Assembly: GCA_035995185.1 (NCBI GenBank)
Contig: DASYKT010000011.1
Span: 186,001 to 250,000 of the forward strand
DNA from: DASYKT01 sp035995185
GTDB taxonomy: Bacteria > Acidobacteriota > Blastocatellia > Pyrinomonadales > Pyrinomonadaceae
Length of the DNA stretch: 64,000 nt
Direction: 5' to 3'
Made by a program: the position numbers and the translations under genes. Under the pieces are notes generated by a model. The model did no database searches, was not told where the DNA came from, and was given only the letters and a program-made list of their open reading frames with translations. Below are positions 1 to 8,216 of the stretch, piece after piece (positions within the stretch are counted from its first letter, which is position 1; each line of letters opens with the position of its first letter).

Positions 1-424
1 CATGGAAAAGCAATTTGGTGAAGCCCGTTTCTTCTAAAACATTCGCGCCCGAATCCTTTGCCTTGTTAAGGAGTTTGAGGTCCATTTCCGCGCGGCTGAT
101 CCCGAGCGCGCCGAGGCTGCCATTTTCAAACCATCCGCTGGGCACCGAGACCGAGCGGCCGCTCGCGGAATAAAAAACCGTTTCGCTGATATGGTCGCCG
201 CCGATCGAAAACATTTCGTCCAGCACGTCGAGTTTTTGAAAATGCATTAACGCTTCGGGCGAGATGAATTCGCCGCAGAGTTTGTGGCGCGGAAATTTAT
301 CCTTCTCCGCCAGGACGACGTCGAAATTTTGCGACGACCGGGCCAGGCGAATGGCCAGGCTCGAACCCGCCACGCCCGCGCCGACTATCAAAATTTTGCG
401 TCTATCCATGATTTTGGCCGTCAT
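1..424 (-). CDS. FAD-dependent oxidoreductase, geranylgeranyl-reductase-like (C-terminus beyond left edge)
   Basis: Reading the minus strand from 424 gives MTAKIMDRRKILIVGAGVAG, a Rossmann dinucleotide-binding motif (GxGxxG) followed by an acidic residue about 30 residues on and a HKLCGEFISPEAL segment typical of FAD-dependent geranylgeranyl-reductase/halogenase-like monooxygenases. About 141 codons are present; the rest lies off the window. The ATG at 422-424 overlaps the stop of the upstream methyltransferase (ATGA), so translational coupling is likely; an internal ATG at 409 is the alternative start. Family knowledge: an oxidoreductase of this kind beside a small methyltransferase is common next to type III polyketide synthases, but no synthase is visible here, so that role is only an inference. 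Confidence 0.8.
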   Translation of the reverse strand, partial: MTAKIMDRRKILIVGAGVAGSSLAIRLARSSQNFDVVLAEKDKFPRHKLCGEFISPEALMHFQKLDVLDEMFSIGGDHISETVFYSASGRSVSVPSGWFENGSLGALGISRAEMDLKLLNKAKDSGANVLEETGFTKLLFH

Positions 425-1134
425 TTTGCTGAAGCCTTTAAAACCAGACGAAAAGGAAATCGTCTCATGACGTTAACATCTTTCAGCCCCGCCATTTTTC
501 CCAATTGCCGCAATTCATCGGCTTTAAAAGAACGCAAGATCGAAAGCGCGCCGTCATGGCGAACCAATCGTCCCTTGATAAAAATTTTTCCCACCGTGGT
601 ATATAAAAAATATGCCGCCGGGTGGCGATGCAGATCGATGACGTAGATCGCGCGCCGGGCTACCCGTTTCATTTCTTTTAGCGCGGCGACGATATGTGTT
701 TCCGACAAATGGTGGGTGAAGAGCGAACACATCGCATAGTCGAATGAATCATCGGGAAAGGGAAGGGCCAATGCATTTCCTTCGATCGCGCGGATGTTAG
801 CAAAACTTTGCGAGGCCGCCCCGATGGCTTCGACGGCTTCGGGATTTAGTTCGAGCCCGGTCAGCTCCGCCGTTAAATTATGCCTCTCGGCAAAGTCCGC
901 GCTCTGCCGCAGCAGTTCACCAGATCCCGCGCCCACGTCCAGCACCGAAAACGTTTTTTCACCGCTTTTTTCGATATCCGCCAACAGCGATCTTCTGAGT
1001 GCCCAGTAATCGCCGGCAAAGCGGTTCACCAGCGCGATCTCGCGCATGAACTCGGCATATTCCTGCGGAGTATAATCACCGGTATCGATGTACTCCAGTT
1101 CCAGGCAGCGATCGGCAAACATAGTGAAAATCAT
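421..1134 (-). CDS. Class I SAM-dependent methyltransferase
   Basis: A 237-residue protein with the SAM-binding motif I LDVGAGSGELLR near residue 65, an acidic motif II (GLELNP) and a motif near FDYAMCSLFTHHL; this is the Methyltransf_25/11 fold. It would transfer a methyl group from SAM to a small molecule. The substrate is not evident. It is the promoter-proximal gene of a two-gene unit, its stop overlapping the start of the FAD oxidoreductase, which suggests that both modify the same metabolite. The start could be 1134 or the in-frame ATG at 1122; neither has a clear Shine-Dalgarno. It diverges from the gene at 1194 across a 59-bp AT-rich gap holding CATATG repeats. Confidence 0.85.
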   Translation of the reverse strand: MIFTMFADRCLELEYIDTGDYTPQEYAEFMREIALVNRFAGDYWALRRSLLADIEKSGEKTFSVLDVGAGSGELLRQSADFAERHNLTAELTGLELNPEAVEAIGAASQSFANIRAIEGNALALPFPDDSFDYAMCSLFTHHLSETHIVAALKEMKRVARRAIYVIDLHRHPAAYFLYTTVGKIFIKGRLVRHDGALSILRSFKADELRQLGKMAGLKDVNVMRRFPFRLVLKASAK

Positions 1135-1193
1135 ATGGATATGTGTATGGAAATCATATAAAGTTGTCCTAATTCCGTCTTTGGAATAACTGT

Positions 1194-1661
1194 ATGCTTC
1201 CGTCCGCTTATAGTAAAGAAATTACCGTGCCGATGGCCGCGTTTCTCAATCAGATCGGCATAGAAACCCGTGTGGGCGAGGTGCCGGACGATACTTTCGT
1301 GCCAGGCATCGAAGTGCGAAAAGGCGCGCTCATTTATGACGAAGCAAAGCTGAAATATCCCGGCGACCTTTTGCACGAGGCAGGCCACCTGGCCGTCATG
1401 ACGCCCGGAGAAAGAGCTGAAGCGAATGCCACGGTCGAGACCGGCCCCGGTGAAGAAATGGCGGCCATTGCCTGGTCTTATGCCGCCGCCCTGCATATAA
1501 ATATCGACCCGAAAATCGTTTTTCATCCTGACGGATACAAGGGCGGATCGAAGATGATCCTGGAAAATTTTGCCGCCGGTCACTATTTCGGCGTTCCGCT
1601 GCTCGATCTGTGGGAAATGGCGGAAGAATATCCCCGCATGGCCAAATGGCTGCGAGACTGA
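1194..1661 (+). CDS. Small HExxH-containing protein (zincin-like), function unknown
   Basis: A 155-residue soluble protein. Residues 61-65 read HEAGH inside DLLHEAGHLAV, the metal-binding signature of zinc metallopeptidases. The third ligand is not obvious; a conserved acidic cluster (TGPGEEMAAIAWSYAA) follows about 20 residues later and could supply it. There is no signal peptide, so it would be cytoplasmic. I do not recognise a named family. It is transcribed divergently from the methyltransferase, and the delta-60 array promoter begins right after its stop. Peptidase activity is inferred from the motif only. Confidence 0.7.
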   Translation: MLPSAYSKEITVPMAAFLNQIGIETRVGEVPDDTFVPGIEVRKGALIYDEAKLKYPGDLLHEAGHLAVMTPGERAEANATVETGPGEEMAAIAWSYAAALHINIDPKIVFHPDGYKGGSKMILENFAAGHYFGVPLLDLWEMAEEYPRMAKWLRD

Positions 1662-1666
1662 AAAGT

Positions 1667-1696
1667 CTTGATAATCAAGCGAATCTGGTCTATTAT
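1667..1696 (+). promoter_or_regulatory. Sigma-70-like promoter of the delta-60 array, with a palindrome over the -35
   Basis: TTGATA (1668-1673), a 17-bp spacer and TATTAT (1691-1696) make a good sigma-70-type promoter, placing the transcript start near 1703 and giving a leader of about 58 nt. The -35 lies inside the perfect 13-nt palindrome CTTGATAATCAAG (1667-1679), a plausible operator. A Shine-Dalgarno GGGGAG (1747-1752) precedes the ATG at 1761. Confidence 0.55.
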
Positions 1697-1760
1697 TGCT
1701 TCAAAATCCTGCTTTTTATTGCTTTTTTGCTCAGCCTGGAACCGTCGGGGAGAATTCATA

Positions 1761-3341
1761 ATGAAAAACTTGCTTGGAGGTCTTCTAATTGTCGGCTTTA
1801 TCAGCGCCGGTGTCTTTGCTCAACCGGAACTCGATACCACTTTTAACTCGACCGGCATTCAGACGGCCTCTTTCGGTATTCATGCTTCCGGAGGCGATGT
1901 TGCTATCCAGCCCGATAACAAGATCGTCATGGTCGGCAGTTGTCAGCCGTCGACCTATCAACAATGCGTGGCGCGCTATAACGAAGACGGTTCCCTTGAT
2001 ACCACCTTCGCGCAGCAAGGTTTTCTCGTAAACTTCGGCCTTGACGACGGCAGCCGGGTCGCTCTGCAGAGCGACGGCAAGATCGTGGTCGGCGGTACCA
2101 AGAGGTTCGACAGTTTTCCTGTATATTCGTATGCGCCTACGCTTGCCCGCTACACCCCGGATGGAGTTCTCGATAGTTCGTTTGGCGGCGGAAACATTAT
2201 CGTCGGGGGAGCAGGCCTCGGACTAAATTCGGTAACCGCCATGGCGATCCAGCCCGATGGCAAGATCCTACTGGCAGGAGAATCCCGGGCATGGGTATGG
2301 GGTTGGGGAACGTCGACCAGTAGCCTGGGATGGGTCGTCCGCTATCTTCCCAATGGCACGCCGGACACCTCATTCGGAAACGGCGGCGTCAGGAATCTTA
2401 GCGGGACGCTCCAGTCGTCCTGCACTTCAGTGGCTGTCCAGCCGGATGGCAAAATTCTGCTCAGCGTATATACCAGCACGGGTTTTAACCCGCCTCCGCC
2501 GGAAAGCATGCTGTGGAGATTGAATCCGGATGGATCTTTCGATCCAACCTGGGGCGGGGGAGACGGTATCGTCAATATTCCGGCCGCACCGCTACTCAGT
2601 CAACTTAAATTCCTAAATATAATGCCGGACGGACGTGTCGTAGGGGTGACCGACTACCGGTCTATTTTTCGTTTCAACCCGGACGGCTCTTTCGACACCA
2701 GCCTTGATGGTGATGGGATCCGTGAGTTAATAGAAACGGGCGTCAATACCGATCTGACGGTCTCAGCCAGCGGTAAGATGACGCTCACCGGCCCTATCCC
2801 TAATTCAGGTGCCGGGTTCGGTATTTATAAGTTCAAAGCGGATGGAGCAGTTGAAACCGGCTTTGGCGATAACGGAAGGCTTGTTATCAACCCAGTCAGC
2901 CTTTCTGATCATAGCTATTCGTTGTCTTGCGCATTCGACCCGCACGGCCGCCTGGTCACCGCCGGATATGTGAATACCACCGCGCCCAACCGGTTCGTGC
3001 TTGTCCGCCTGGTTGCGCCGCCCGTTATGTCGGTCAGCGTTTCCGGCCGTATCATGGACGCGAATGGGAATGGCGTGGCAAATGCGACCATCTCGACTCA
3101 AGGCACATCCGCCCAGACGAGCCCTTTCGGTTATTACACCTTGAACAACATTCAGACCAACCGGACCTACATTTTCTCGGTCAGGGCGAGAAATAGCTTA
3201 GCGTTCACAAAGCGCACCATACTCGTTGACGATAATCTCACGGGTATCGACTTCGTCGGTGAACAGCTTGACCACCGCACCATTCAAATAGAAGAACCGG
3301 CGCCTAAATCCCTGGGGCCGTCCGTAAGGAAATTGCGATGA
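1761..3341 (+). CDS. Secreted delta-60 repeat protein, type A (array 1, gene 1)
   Basis: 526 residues. The start at 1761 is chosen over upstream in-frame codons because it has GGGGAG 8 bp before it and begins a clean signal peptide (MKNLLGGLLIVGFISAGVFA). The body is made of delta-60 repeats (units such as VAIQPDNKIVMVG and ARYNEDGSLDTTF), which are predicted to build a beta-propeller-like secreted domain. From about residue 426 there is a carboxypeptidase-regulatory-like beta-sandwich (VSVSGRIMDANGNGV, then FGYYTLNNI). The tail GPSVRKLR encodes the Shine-Dalgarno AAGGA of the next gene, whose ATG overlaps this stop (ATGA). Closest relative in the window is the gene at 5035. Role unknown; probably exported or surface-bound. 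Confidence 0.9.
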   Translation: MKNLLGGLLIVGFISAGVFAQPELDTTFNSTGIQTASFGIHASGGDVAIQPDNKIVMVGSCQPSTYQQCVARYNEDGSLDTTFAQQGFLVNFGLDDGSRVALQSDGKIVVGGTKRFDSFPVYSYAPTLARYTPDGVLDSSFGGGNIIVGGAGLGLNSVTAMAIQPDGKILLAGESRAWVWGWGTSTSSLGWVVRYLPNGTPDTSFGNGGVRNLSGTLQSSCTSVAVQPDGKILLSVYTSTGFNPPPPESMLWRLNPDGSFDPTWGGGDGIVNIPAAPLLSQLKFLNIMPDGRVVGVTDYRSIFRFNPDGSFDTSLDGDGIRELIETGVNTDLTVSASGKMTLTGPIPNSGAGFGIYKFKADGAVETGFGDNGRLVINPVSLSDHSYSLSCAFDPHGRLVTAGYVNTTAPNRFVLVRLVAPPVMSVSVSGRIMDANGNGVANATISTQGTSAQTSPFGYYTLNNIQTNRTYIFSVRARNSLAFTKRTILVDDNLTGIDFVGEQLDHRTIQIEEPAPKSLGPSVRKLR

Positions 3342-5038
3342 AAAAATTATTTTGCGTCATTCTTGCTATCGGCTTTATCAGCGCCGGCGTGTCAGCTCAA
3401 CCGGAACTAGATGCCACCTTTGGCACAGGCGGCAAAAAAGTTATTAACTACGGCGCCCTGGCTGTCACCCGCGATATGGTAATTCAGCCGGATAACAAGA
3501 TCATTCTGGCGTCACCCTGCGCGAGCTTTAATTACACGAGTGTTCCTTTCTGTCTTGTTCGCTTGAGCGAGAACGGTTCGGTTGATGCTGTTTTCAGCCA
3601 ACCACCCGCAGGGCTTCCGAGTTTTGGAGGGTTGGGTGTTTATACCAGGTTTGGTAACAGCACGTATGGAGCAGTGAACGGACTTGCCCTCCAGAGCGAC
3701 GGCAAGATCGTTGCGGCCGGTTACGGCCCCGGCCTCGGGCCCGTAAATGGGGATGACGATAATGTTTACATGGTTCGTTATAACGCTTCGGACGGAACCA
3801 TGGATGCCACTTTCGGCACGGATGGAATTGTATTGACTGACATTTCTCCCTATAACGACCTCATTCAAAAAGTCGCTGTCCAGCCCGATGGTAAGATCGT
3901 GGCCGTGGGCTACTCCGTCCACGAAGTGGAGGCCCCTCACGCTTTCGTTTATCAGCAGTTCGTTCTTCGCTATCTGGCGGATGGAACCCTTGACAGCTCG
4001 TTTGGAACGGGTGGAATCGTCCAGACCGTAATTCCGGGAAACTACACTAGCGCCCAATCCATGGCGCTTCAGTATGACGGCAAGATACTTGTTGGCGGAT
4101 TCTCGGTGACGGAAGTTGGTTCACCGGCCCCGTCAGCCTCGTATCTGGTGACCCGTTTGAACGCGGACGGTTCGCTTGATCCTTCATGGGGTGATGGTGG
4201 GATCAAGAGCTTCGCTACTGACACGGGAGCATATCCCGGCACCGGTATCCGCTCGCTCGCCGTACAACTGGACGGGCGCGTTGTCGCGCTTGGCCAAAAA
4301 AATATTTTCCGTTTCAATACTGACGGCTCGCTTGATACGAGCTTTGATGGCGACGGTTCTCGTCAGGCGCTTGCAACGGACAAAGGTCCTTCCTGGCTGA
4401 TGGTTTCCGCCAGCGGCAAGATCACTGTGGTAGGCGGGACGCCTTCTCCCTCGAACTGTGGGTGGTGGGGAGGCTGCCCGACGATCGCTCAATGGTTTCT
4501 CACCGCGCGGTATCTATCCGACGGGTCTCCGGATGCGAACTATAGCGGCGATGGTTATCTCGATATTGATGTCGGCGGCGGCTACGGCTCGATGGCAACG
4601 ACCGTTGGGTTTGATCCGACCGGCCGTCTGGTTGTATCGGGGCTGACGGCAACAATGGGCACTCCTACTATTCCGATCCAAAACCCCGTGTTTTCCGCTA
4701 CTCGCCTGGCTGCGCCGCAGCCGAGGCCGGTCAGTGTTTCCGGCAGGGTAACGGGCCCGAACGGCAACGGGGTCTCAGGCGTGACCGTTTCAACTTCCGG
4801 TGTAAGCGCCACGACAAATCCGTTCGGCTTCTATACTCTTCACAATGTCCCGACCAACCGGACCTATGTTTTTTCGGTCAGGTCGAAAACTGATATGGCG
4901 TTCGGTAAACGCACCATACTCGTCGACGACCAGATCTCAGGCCTGGACTTTATCGGCGAACAGCTTGACTCCCGCACGATCCAAATAAACGGACCGGCAC
5001 CCAAATCACCGGGGCCGTCCATAAGGAAATTGCGATGA
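3338..5038 (+). CDS. Secreted delta-60 repeat protein, type B (array 1, gene 2)
   Basis: 566 residues, starting at the ATG that overlaps the previous stop. Signal peptide MKKLFCVILAIGFISAGVSA; mature protein begins QPELDATFG, as in its paralogues. Repeated units of the form ALQSDGKIVAAGYG and ARYLSDGSPDANY continue to about residue 460, followed by a regulatory-like beta-sandwich (VSVSGRVTGPNGNGVSGV) and the tail GPSIRKLR. Its nearest paralogue is the gene at 6603 (shared PFCLVR and DGDGSRQAL blocks). The C-terminal domain is almost identical at DNA level to that of gene 3, which suggests recent exchange. Function unknown. Confidence 0.9.
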   Translation: MKKLFCVILAIGFISAGVSAQPELDATFGTGGKKVINYGALAVTRDMVIQPDNKIILASPCASFNYTSVPFCLVRLSENGSVDAVFSQPPAGLPSFGGLGVYTRFGNSTYGAVNGLALQSDGKIVAAGYGPGLGPVNGDDDNVYMVRYNASDGTMDATFGTDGIVLTDISPYNDLIQKVAVQPDGKIVAVGYSVHEVEAPHAFVYQQFVLRYLADGTLDSSFGTGGIVQTVIPGNYTSAQSMALQYDGKILVGGFSVTEVGSPAPSASYLVTRLNADGSLDPSWGDGGIKSFATDTGAYPGTGIRSLAVQLDGRVVALGQKNIFRFNTDGSLDTSFDGDGSRQALATDKGPSWLMVSASGKITVVGGTPSPSNCGWWGGCPTIAQWFLTARYLSDGSPDANYSGDGYLDIDVGGGYGSMATTVGFDPTGRLVVSGLTATMGTPTIPIQNPVFSATRLAAPQPRPVSVSGRVTGPNGNGVSGVTVSTSGVSATTNPFGFYTLHNVPTNRTYVFSVRSKTDMAFGKRTILVDDQISGLDFIGEQLDSRTIQINGPAPKSPGPSIRKLR

Positions 5039-6606
5039 AAAAATTATTTTGCAGCATTCTAATTACCGGCTTTATCAGCGCCGGTGTTTTCGCTCAAGTG
5101 GATACCACTTTTAATTCGGTAGGCTTTCAAACCGCGTCTTTCGGCTTCCATGCTATGGGCAACGACGTAGCAGTTCAGCCGAACAATAAGATCGTCGTGG
5201 CCGGTCAATGCCAGCCTGAGATCTTTCAACAATGCGTGGCCCGTTATAACGAAGACGGCTCTCTTGATACAACATTTGCGGAGAAGGGTTTTCTCGTGAA
5301 TTTGGATCTTGAGAGCGGTGGCCGTGTCGCGTTGCAGAGTGACGGCAAGATCCTGGTCGGCGGCACCAAGAGGTTCGAAAGTTTTCCTTCATATTCGGAT
5401 ACCCCTACGCTGACCCGCTACAACCCGGATGGAACTCTCGATAGTTCGTTCGGCGGTGGCAATGTTGTCATTGCGGGAGCGGGAATGGGAATAGCCTATC
5501 CCACCGGGCTGGCGATCCAATCGGATGGAAAGATAGTGATGGTGGGAGGCTCTTATCCGTGGTCCAGGCTTGGAACGACTCTTAGCGGGGGATGGATGGT
5601 TCGTTATCTTCCGAACGGCACGCCGGATAATTCATTCGGAACGGGCGGCATTATGAATCTGACGATGACGGATCAGACTACTTGTGCCGGTGTTGCCATT
5701 CAACCGGACGGCAAGATGCTGCTTAGCGTTTATACAAGCACGGCAGCGGGCACCCCGCCGCCGAAAAGTATGCTGTGGAGATTAAATGCAAATGGAACTC
5801 CCGATCCGACATGGGGTGGTGGAGACGGAATTGTCGATGTCCCGGCAGCTCCGTTCCTCAATTCAATTAAGTACCTCAATGTAATGCTGGATGGACGCGT
5901 GGTAGCGATCTCCGACTTCCGTGCCATTTTCAGGTTCAATCCGGACGGCTCTTTAGACACCAGTCTTGACGGTGACGGCATTCGCGAACTAACCGGTATT
6001 ACGGCCGTTAATACCGATCTTACGGTTACGGCCAGCGGTAAAATAACGATAACCGGCCCTTCGCCTAGTGGAAGTTCAAAATTCAGTATCTATAAGTTCA
6101 AAGCGGATGGCGCAGTCGAAACCGGTTTCGGCAATAGTGGGGTTGTCATTGTCGATCCTATCATTTCTGCTTCTGAAAATAGTTTTTCGTTGTCCAGCGC
6201 CTTCGACACTAAAGGCCGCCTCGTGATCGGCGGATATTTAGCCTCGACTCCTATGAGTTTCGCGGTTGTTCGCCTGATGGCGCCCCCCGTTATGTCGGTC
6301 AGCGTCTCGGGACGGGTAACCGGCCCGAACGGCAACGGGGTCTCAGGCGTGACCGTCTCAACTTCCGGTGTAAGCGCAACGACAACTCCGTTTGGCTTTT
6401 ACACCCTTAACAATATTCAGACCAACAAGACCTATATTTTCTCGGTCAGGTCGAAAACGGATATGTCGTTTAATAAACGCACCGTACTCGTCGATGATCA
6501 GATCGCCGGCCTGGACTTTGTCGGCGAACAGCCTGACTCCCGCACGATCCAAATAGACGCACCCGGGCCCAAATCAGTGGGGCCGTCCATAAGGAAATTG
6601 CGATGA
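5035..6606 (+). CDS. Secreted delta-60 repeat protein, type A (array 1, gene 3)
   Basis: 523 residues, ATGA overlap with the preceding gene. Signal peptide MKKLFCSILITGFISAGVFA. The body closely follows the gene at 1761 (shared blocks FQTASFG, QQCVARYNEDGSLDTTF, VALQSDGKILVGGTKRF and a TWGGGDGIVDVP unit), so the two are recent paralogues. The beta-sandwich from about residue 423 instead matches gene 2. The tail GPSIRKLR again carries the AAGGA that precedes the next ATG. Predicted exported beta-propeller-like protein of unknown function. Confidence 0.9.
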   Translation: MKKLFCSILITGFISAGVFAQVDTTFNSVGFQTASFGFHAMGNDVAVQPNNKIVVAGQCQPEIFQQCVARYNEDGSLDTTFAEKGFLVNLDLESGGRVALQSDGKILVGGTKRFESFPSYSDTPTLTRYNPDGTLDSSFGGGNVVIAGAGMGIAYPTGLAIQSDGKIVMVGGSYPWSRLGTTLSGGWMVRYLPNGTPDNSFGTGGIMNLTMTDQTTCAGVAIQPDGKMLLSVYTSTAAGTPPPKSMLWRLNANGTPDPTWGGGDGIVDVPAAPFLNSIKYLNVMLDGRVVAISDFRAIFRFNPDGSLDTSLDGDGIRELTGITAVNTDLTVTASGKITITGPSPSGSSKFSIYKFKADGAVETGFGNSGVVIVDPIISASENSFSLSSAFDTKGRLVIGGYLASTPMSFAVVRLMAPPVMSVSVSGRVTGPNGNGVSGVTVSTSGVSATTTPFGFYTLNNIQTNKTYIFSVRSKTDMSFNKRTVLVDDQIAGLDFVGEQPDSRTIQIDAPGPKSVGPSIRKLR

Positions 6607-8216
6607 AAACATTATTTTGCGTCCTTCTTGTTATCGGATTTATCAGCGCCGGTGTGTTCGCTCAACCGGAACTCGATGCCACCTTTGGCAGCGGCGGCAG
6701 AAGTGTCGTCGTTTCCAATTTTTTGGCTTATGCCGATGACATAGCCATTCAGCCGGACAATAAGATCATTCTTGCCTCGTCGTGCAGGACCATGGATTCA
6801 CCCCTGGTCCCTTTCTGTCTGGCCCGCATGAACGAGGACGGAACGATGGACAGCACGTTCAAAGGAGGCGTTCCCAATACTAGTTTTGGGGGTGTATTTA
6901 CTTCATTTGCTCCGATGGGCTCCGGATCGGCACGGGGAATAGCGCTCCAGGGTGACGGTAAGGTGATCGCGGTGGGCTCCGGTCCGGGTGCCGGAAGCGG
7001 ACAGGATGTTGCGCTGATCCGTTATAACGCGGATGGGTCTCTCGATCCTTCATTTGGTACGGGCGGCATTGTGTTCACCTTGATTACCGGTGTCGATGAT
7101 CGCGCGGAAAAGATCGTCCTCCAACCGGATGGCAAGATCCTGATCGTCGGTACTGCGGGCAGCATGCAATTCGTCGCCCGCTATCTGTCGGACGGAACGC
7201 TTGATACCTCATTCGGCACGGGCGGGATGAGTACGATCCCGGTAGCGGTGGGCAGTTCGATCGCGCTTCAGCCTGACGGCAAAATAGTCGCCGGCGGCGC
7301 CGGCGGGGTGGGTTACCTGTTGATCCGTTTGAATTCCGATGGAACGCCTGACACTACCTGGGACGGCGACGGAATTCTGAGCGTTCCGGCTTCCGGAAAT
7401 TTAGGCCTGGGCTTTCGTTCCATCGGCTTGCAGCTGGACGGGCGCGTGGTGGCGCTTGGCCATGGAAATATCATTTACCGTTTTAATGCGGATGGCTCGC
7501 TCGATACAAGTTTTGACGGTGACGGGTCTCGCCAGGCGCTTAATGGAACAGATAAGGTGCCTTACAGCCTGATGGTCTCAGCCAGCGGCAAGATCACGGT
7601 GATCGGCACTGGAATTCCCCCGGCTTGCAGCTTTGGTTTTCCCTGTCCCACTCCGGACCTGCGGTATTTCACCGCGCGCTACAAACAGGACGGATCTTTA
7701 GATACGAGCTTTAGCGGCGATGGATATCTGGAAATTGATGTCGGCGTCATTATCAGTGCCGGCTATAACGGCGGCAGGACAATTGCCGTCGATCCGATCG
7801 GACGGGTAGTCTTCGCGGGAGTTTCATCATCATGCTGCATCAGAACCTACTGGGAATCACCGCGGTTTTCCGCCGCCCGCCTGGCCGCCCCGCCGCCGAG
7901 GCCGGTCAGCGTTTCTGGAAGGGTGACGGATGCGAACGGCAACGGAGTTTCAGGCGTGACGGTCTCAACTCAAGGCGGCCTGAGCGCGCGAACAACTCCG
8001 TTCGGCTTCTATACTCTGAATAATGTTGAGACCAACAAGACCTATATTTTCTCGGTCAGGTCGAAAACCGATATGGCGTTTGGTAAACGAACCATACTCG
8101 TCGACGATCAGATCTCAGGCCTGGACTTTGTCGGCGAGCAGCTCGATTCCCGCACGATCCGGATAGACGCACCGGCGCCCAAATCACCGGGACCGTCCAT
8201 AAGGAAATTGCGATGA
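6603..8216 (+). CDS. Secreted delta-60 repeat protein, type B (array 1, gene 4)
   Basis: 537 residues, ATGA overlap with gene 3. Signal peptide MKTLFCVLLVIGFISAGVFA, then delta-60 units (IALQGDGKVIAVGSG, ARYKQDGSLDTSF), and a C-terminal regulatory-like domain from about residue 437 (VSVSGRVTDANGNGVSGV). It resembles gene 2 most within the array and also the genes at 16709 and 18337 (RQALNG, SLMVSASGKITV). It ends in GPSIRKLR with the embedded Shine-Dalgarno for gene 5. Function unknown. Confidence 0.9.
   Translation: MKTLFCVLLVIGFISAGVFAQPELDATFGSGGRSVVVSNFLAYADDIAIQPDNKIILASSCRTMDSPLVPFCLARMNEDGTMDSTFKGGVPNTSFGGVFTSFAPMGSGSARGIALQGDGKVIAVGSGPGAGSGQDVALIRYNADGSLDPSFGTGGIVFTLITGVDDRAEKIVLQPDGKILIVGTAGSMQFVARYLSDGTLDTSFGTGGMSTIPVAVGSSIALQPDGKIVAGGAGGVGYLLIRLNSDGTPDTTWDGDGILSVPASGNLGLGFRSIGLQLDGRVVALGHGNIIYRFNADGSLDTSFDGDGSRQALNGTDKVPYSLMVSASGKITVIGTGIPPACSFGFPCPTPDLRYFTARYKQDGSLDTSFSGDGYLEIDVGVIISAGYNGGRTIAVDPIGRVVFAGVSSSCCIRTYWESPRFSAARLAAPPPRPVSVSGRVTDANGNGVSGVTVSTQGGLSARTTPFGFYTLNNVETNKTYIFSVRSKTDMAFGKRTILVDDQISGLDFVGEQLDSRTIRIDAPAPKSPGPSIRKLR

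Noticed and set aside
1131..1583. Minus-strand open frame over the HExxH gene
   Set aside because: No recognisable protein features; the plus strand carries a coherent metal-binding motif.
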